The notes below the pieces were generated by a model, which worked only from the letters and a program-made list of their open reading frames with translations, was not told the origin of the DNA and did not search any database. A program made the translations under genes and the position numbers. A stretch of 64,000 nucleotides of DNA, from assembly GCA_964398915.1 (NCBI GenBank), contig CAYNOR010000004.1:62001-126000 (forward strand). Reading direction: 5' to 3'. The DNA is from Tichowtungia sp964398915. Its GTDB lineage: Bacteria; Verrucomicrobiota; Kiritimatiellia; Kiritimatiellales; Tichowtungiaceae. Positions 61,426 through 64,000 of this stretch are shown here, piece by piece. Numbering within the stretch: position 1 is the first letter of the stretch; each line of letters opens with the position of its first letter.

Positions 61426-61472
61426 ATTTTTTCTATTTCCAGCAGTTTATTAGGCAGAAAGATTCACCCGCT

Positions 61473-62927
61473 TTATTTCATTTCTTTGATCCACTCGATG
61501 AGCGTTCGTGCGCCGAAGAGGGTAACGCCGGGATCCATCCAGGGTTTGGAAGATTCTTCCCAGGCGGTTCCGGCGATGTCGAGGTGCGCCCACGGAATAT
61601 CTTCGGGAACGAAGTTGGCGAGGAAGGCCGCGCCGTTGATGGTTCCGGCGGTTCCGGATTTGCTCATGTTCTGCAGGTCAGCAAAGGTGCCTTTCATGTC
61701 GTCCATGTTTTCCGGCCAGAGCGGTAGTTCCCATAACCGTTCGCCGGCGGCGTCGGCGGTTTTGACCAGCGTCGTGTTCAGTTTGTGGTTATTGCCGACG
61801 ACAGCGGCGGCGGTATGGCCGAGCGCGGTGACGACCGCGCCGGTGAGCGTGGCGAGGTCAACGATAGCGGATGGTTTGTGCTGAAGAGCGAGCGAAAGGG
61901 CGTCGGCGAGGACGAGCCGGCCTTCGGCGTCGGTGTTTAAAATCTCAATGGTTTTTCCGGCGTGCGATTTGACGATATCACCGGGGCGGGTGGCGCGGCC
62001 GCCGGGCATATTTTCGGCGACAGCCAGCATGCCGATGACCGGCGTTTCCGGTTTGAGCAGGGCGACCATCTGCATGGCGGCCAGTACGGCCATGCCGCCG
62101 GATTTGTCATAGCGCATCCATTCCATCCCTTTGCCGGGCTTGAGCGAAATGCCGCCGGAGTCGAAGGTGATGGTTTTGCCGACGAGGACAACCGGTTTGG
62201 CTTTGGAATTGGTGCCTTTGTATTTGAGCGTGATGATCCGGGCGTCCTGCGCGCTGCCCGCCGCGACGGCGAGGATGGCGTTGCAGCCTTTCTTTTTTAG
62301 ATCGGCTTTGCTGCAGACGGAAAAGGCCAGTTTGTTTTCCTTGGCCATTTTTTGCGCCCAGTTGGAAATCTTCTGCGGCGTGGCTTCGTTGCCGGGCAGG
62401 TTGGCGAGGTCGGCGGTAGAAAGCAGCGCTTGGCTTTCCAATTCGGCTTCGGTCAGCGCCTTGCGGCAGGCGGCGGAATTTTCGCACGGCCCGGCGAAGG
62501 TGAGCGAAAGTTCACCTTTAGTTTTTTTGCCGCCGGTTTTGAAGGTGTCGAAGCGGTAGGTGCCCCAGACCGCACCGCGGGCGACGGCGCGTACAAAAGC
62601 GGCATCCGTTGTTTTGCTGAGTCCGGCGGCGGTGGCGGTGACGAAGTTTTTGAGTCCGGCTTTTTTTCCGGCGCGTACGGCCGCCGCCGCGGCGCGTTCG
62701 AGATATTCCATGCGGAAGTGTTTACTTTCGCCGAGTCCGGCGAGGACGACATCGCCGGTTGCGGTCTGGAAAACGAGGGTTTGAGCGTAGTCACCGCTGA
62801 AGCCGGTTTTCTTAATCTGGGCGCTGACTACCGGATCGCCTGCCGCCAGCGGTTTTCCATTCAGAACAAAAACGATGCGGGCTTCGGCTTTGTTTGCGGA
62901 CGGTCTGGCGGTCAGAGAAAGTTTCAT
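61473..62927 (-). CDS. pepA: Leucyl aminopeptidase (M17, PepA)
   Basis: 484 aa. Metal ligands and active site are visible: VLVGKTITFDSGGISLKPGK (Lys, Asp), MRYDKSGGMAVLAAMQ (Asp), and the family signature TIEILNTDAEGRLVLADALS (NTDAEGRL). N-terminal macro-like domain (ARIVFVLNGKPLAAGDPVVS). The GKT in place of the usual GKG is a small variation. Releases N-terminal residues from peptides in the cytosol. Start overlaps the lipoprotein stop (ATGA). Confidence 0.93.
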   Translation of the reverse strand: MKLSLTARPSANKAEARIVFVLNGKPLAAGDPVVSAQIKKTGFSGDYAQTLVFQTATGDVVLAGLGESKHFRMEYLERAAAAAVRAGKKAGLKNFVTATAAGLSKTTDAAFVRAVARGAVWGTYRFDTFKTGGKKTKGELSLTFAGPCENSAACRKALTEAELESQALLSTADLANLPGNEATPQKISNWAQKMAKENKLAFSVCSKADLKKKGCNAILAVAAGSAQDARIITLKYKGTNSKAKPVVLVGKTITFDSGGISLKPGKGMEWMRYDKSGGMAVLAAMQMVALLKPETPVIGMLAVAENMPGGRATRPGDIVKSHAGKTIEILNTDAEGRLVLADALSLALQHKPSAIVDLATLTGAVVTALGHTAAAVVGNNHKLNTTLVKTADAAGERLWELPLWPENMDDMKGTFADLQNMSKSGTAGTINGAAFLANFVPEDIPWAHLDIAGTAWEESSKPWMDPGVTLFGARTLIEWIKEMK

Positions 62928-63256
62928 CAGCGCATTTCCTCAGGCAGTTTGGCTTTATCAGCGGGATCGGCGGGCCAGTTCGGCAGGTCGAATCCTGCTT
63001 TGACGATGGCGTACTCAATGTTTTTGATGTAGCCCTCAAGTCCGTTGAAGACGACGATCAGGGTATGTTTTTCCAGGTCGGGCTTGACCTCTTTGATGCC
63101 GGCGACCGGGCGCAGAGCCATGGCAAGACGCGTGGCGCTGTCCGGCGTGCGGAGCTGTTTAATTTGAAAGGTTTCGGCGCGGAGGTCGTTGCGGAAGCAT
63201 CCCGCCAGCAAAAGCAGGACGACGAGTGGAAGCCATTTTGTAAGGAGTTTTTTCAT
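62927..63256 (-). CDS. Small lipoprotein with HMA-like fold
   Basis: 109 aa from ATG 63256 (AAGGAG upstream). Lipobox in LPLVVLLLLAGCFRND. The mature part (QIKQLRTPDSATRLAMALRP VAGIKEVKPDLEKHTLIVVF, IKNIEYAIVKAGFDLP) has the beta-alpha-beta-beta-alpha-beta pattern and GI-EV-PD...IVVF...AI-KAGFD wording of heavy-metal-associated domains but lacks the C-x2-C metal loop. Probably envelope-located; metal binding unlikely. The pepA start overlaps its stop. Confidence 0.65.
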   Translation of the reverse strand: MKKLLTKWLPLVVLLLLAGCFRNDLRAETFQIKQLRTPDSATRLAMALRPVAGIKEVKPDLEKHTLIVVFNGLEGYIKNIEYAIVKAGFDLPNWPADPADKAKLPEEMR

Positions 63257-63296
63257 AGGCGCGAAAAATACACTGAAAGCGGGGTGCCGGTAAACT

Positions 63297-64000
63297 TCAT
63301 AATCCAAGGTCATTCATCATCGGCATGGCGTAAATCCGCCGCCAGCACGGTGGCTTATCGAACTTTTCTTTCGCCAGCATCATAAATTCGTCGGCCAGTT
63401 TTGCGGCTTCCGGGTGGCTTCTTTCGTAGAGGTCGATGAAGTCTCCGTAGCGTTTTTCGGCCTCTTTGAATTTTCCGTTCATCTGCAGTGCGAGCGCCAG
63501 ACCGAGGAGTGCCGAAGGACTTTCGGTTTTCTGTGTGAGAGCCTGGCGGTAGAGTCCTTCGGCTGAATCGGGCCGGTCGGTGAGCATGAGCAGATTGGCT
63601 TGAAGGAATCGAGACAGGGCGTTGTGCGGATAGCGCCGGCAGATTTGCAGGGTGTCGGCATAGCGGCCCTGCTGGTAGTTCAGTGCGGCTTCGGCGACAC
63701 GGGCTTCGATGTCGTGTCTGCGCGGTATGGCGTAGGCCAGATGGATGATCACAATGGCGATCAGAAAAGCGCCCGCAATGCGAAAGTCGGTTTTTTTTAT
63801 TCGCATGCGGTGACCCCAGCGCAGAATCAATTGCGCCGTTGACGGGGCGTTGGCCGCGTTGCGCTCAAATTCCGCCTGTGCCGTGAGAATGAGTGCCGCC
63901 GTGACGGGGCCGGGTGCATAGGCAGGGGTTCCGGCGGTTACGTTGCGCGCCGCTTCAAGGCTTTCGCGTTCAAACCAGACCGCAAACCCGTCGCGTACAC
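63297..64000 (-). CDS. TPR membrane protein, 5' end beyond window
   Basis: The frame is open from the stop at 63297 to the window edge. A start at ATG 63805 gives MRIKKTDFRIAGAFLIAIVI, but the upstream codons (DGFAVWFERESLEAARNVTA, ALILTAQAEFERNAANAPST) also look coding, so the true start is probably off the edge. TM at FLIAIVIIHLAYAI, then TPR-like helices (AALNYQQGRYADTLQICRRY, ANLLMLTDRPDSAEGLYRQA, SALLGLALALQMNGKFKEAE). Possibly an O-antigen ligase-like or TPR-anchored protein; not assigned. Confidence 0.55.
   Translation of the reverse strand, partial: VRDGFAVWFERESLEAARNVTAGTPAYAPGPVTAALILTAQAEFERNAANAPSTAQLILRWGHRMRIKKTDFRIAGAFLIAIVIIHLAYAIPRRHDIEARVAEAALNYQQGRYADTLQICRRYPHNALSRFLQANLLMLTDRPDSAEGLYRQALTQKTESPSALLGLALALQMNGKFKEAEKRYGDFIDLYERSHPEAAKLADEFMMLAKEKFDKPPCWRRIYAMPMMNDLGL

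Overview
The window looks like a chromosomal contig from a diderm (Gram-negative) bacterium of the PVC group, probably Kiritimatiellota or a near relative. This placement is an inference from gene content, not from a marker search. The supporting content is lipid A and LPS genes, an LptD-type outer-membrane protein, an exosortase/EpsI pair, a PPi-type phosphofructokinase, and very large secreted proteins built from Ig-like and InlB-like repeats. A run of 100 Ns at 8812-8911 shows it is a draft or metagenome assembly.

Layout. 0-4.1 kb: end of a surface-polysaccharide locus (two glycosyltransferases, GNAT acetyltransferase, methyltransferase, hexapeptide acyltransferase). 4.1-22.7 kb: an accessory region made of duplicated parts. 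It holds a LPS-kinase-like gene pair in one decayed and one intact copy, two giant secreted repeat proteins with a shared C-terminal half, each followed by a ~230-aa single-pass membrane protein, and two secreted proteins with a near-constant N-terminus and divergent propeller-like C-terminus. 23-26 kb: LpxL-type acyltransferase, HepT/MntA toxin-antitoxin and a divergent LpxC. 26-36 kb: CPBP protease, MurJ, an HTH-PTS IIA fusion, a membrane/coiled-coil protein of unknown role, MATE exporter, PPi-phosphofructokinase, NADH oxidase/CoA-disulfide reductase type flavoprotein and ribosomal protein S4. 37-43 kb: FtsW, metallophosphoesterase, RecD2 and EttA.

43.5-48.6 kb: a lipoprotein that appears to fuse a BamD-like TPR domain to LptD, then an exosortase and its EpsI partner. 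48.6-52.2 kb: leuA-aroE-prepilin peptidase, overlapping genes behind a Leu-rich leader peptide and an intrinsic terminator, i.e. a classical attenuator. 52.2-58.7 kb: folM-like/folB and a TetR-controlled tripartite MacAB-type efflux operon. 58.8-61 kb: an island in which three fragments of the folM 5' end alternate with small toxin-antitoxin-like modules (HicBA, and a nucleotidyltransferase plus small partner). 61-64 kb: a Cys-rich hypothetical, leucyl aminopeptidase, a small lipoprotein and a TPR membrane protein that runs off the edge.

The points most worth following are the frame-consistent reconstruction of the giant gene across the assembly gap, the pseudokinase/kinase convergent pair, the BamD-LptD fusion, the leu attenuator, the LpxC homologue with altered active-site spacing, and the repeated folM ends bracketing accessory modules.
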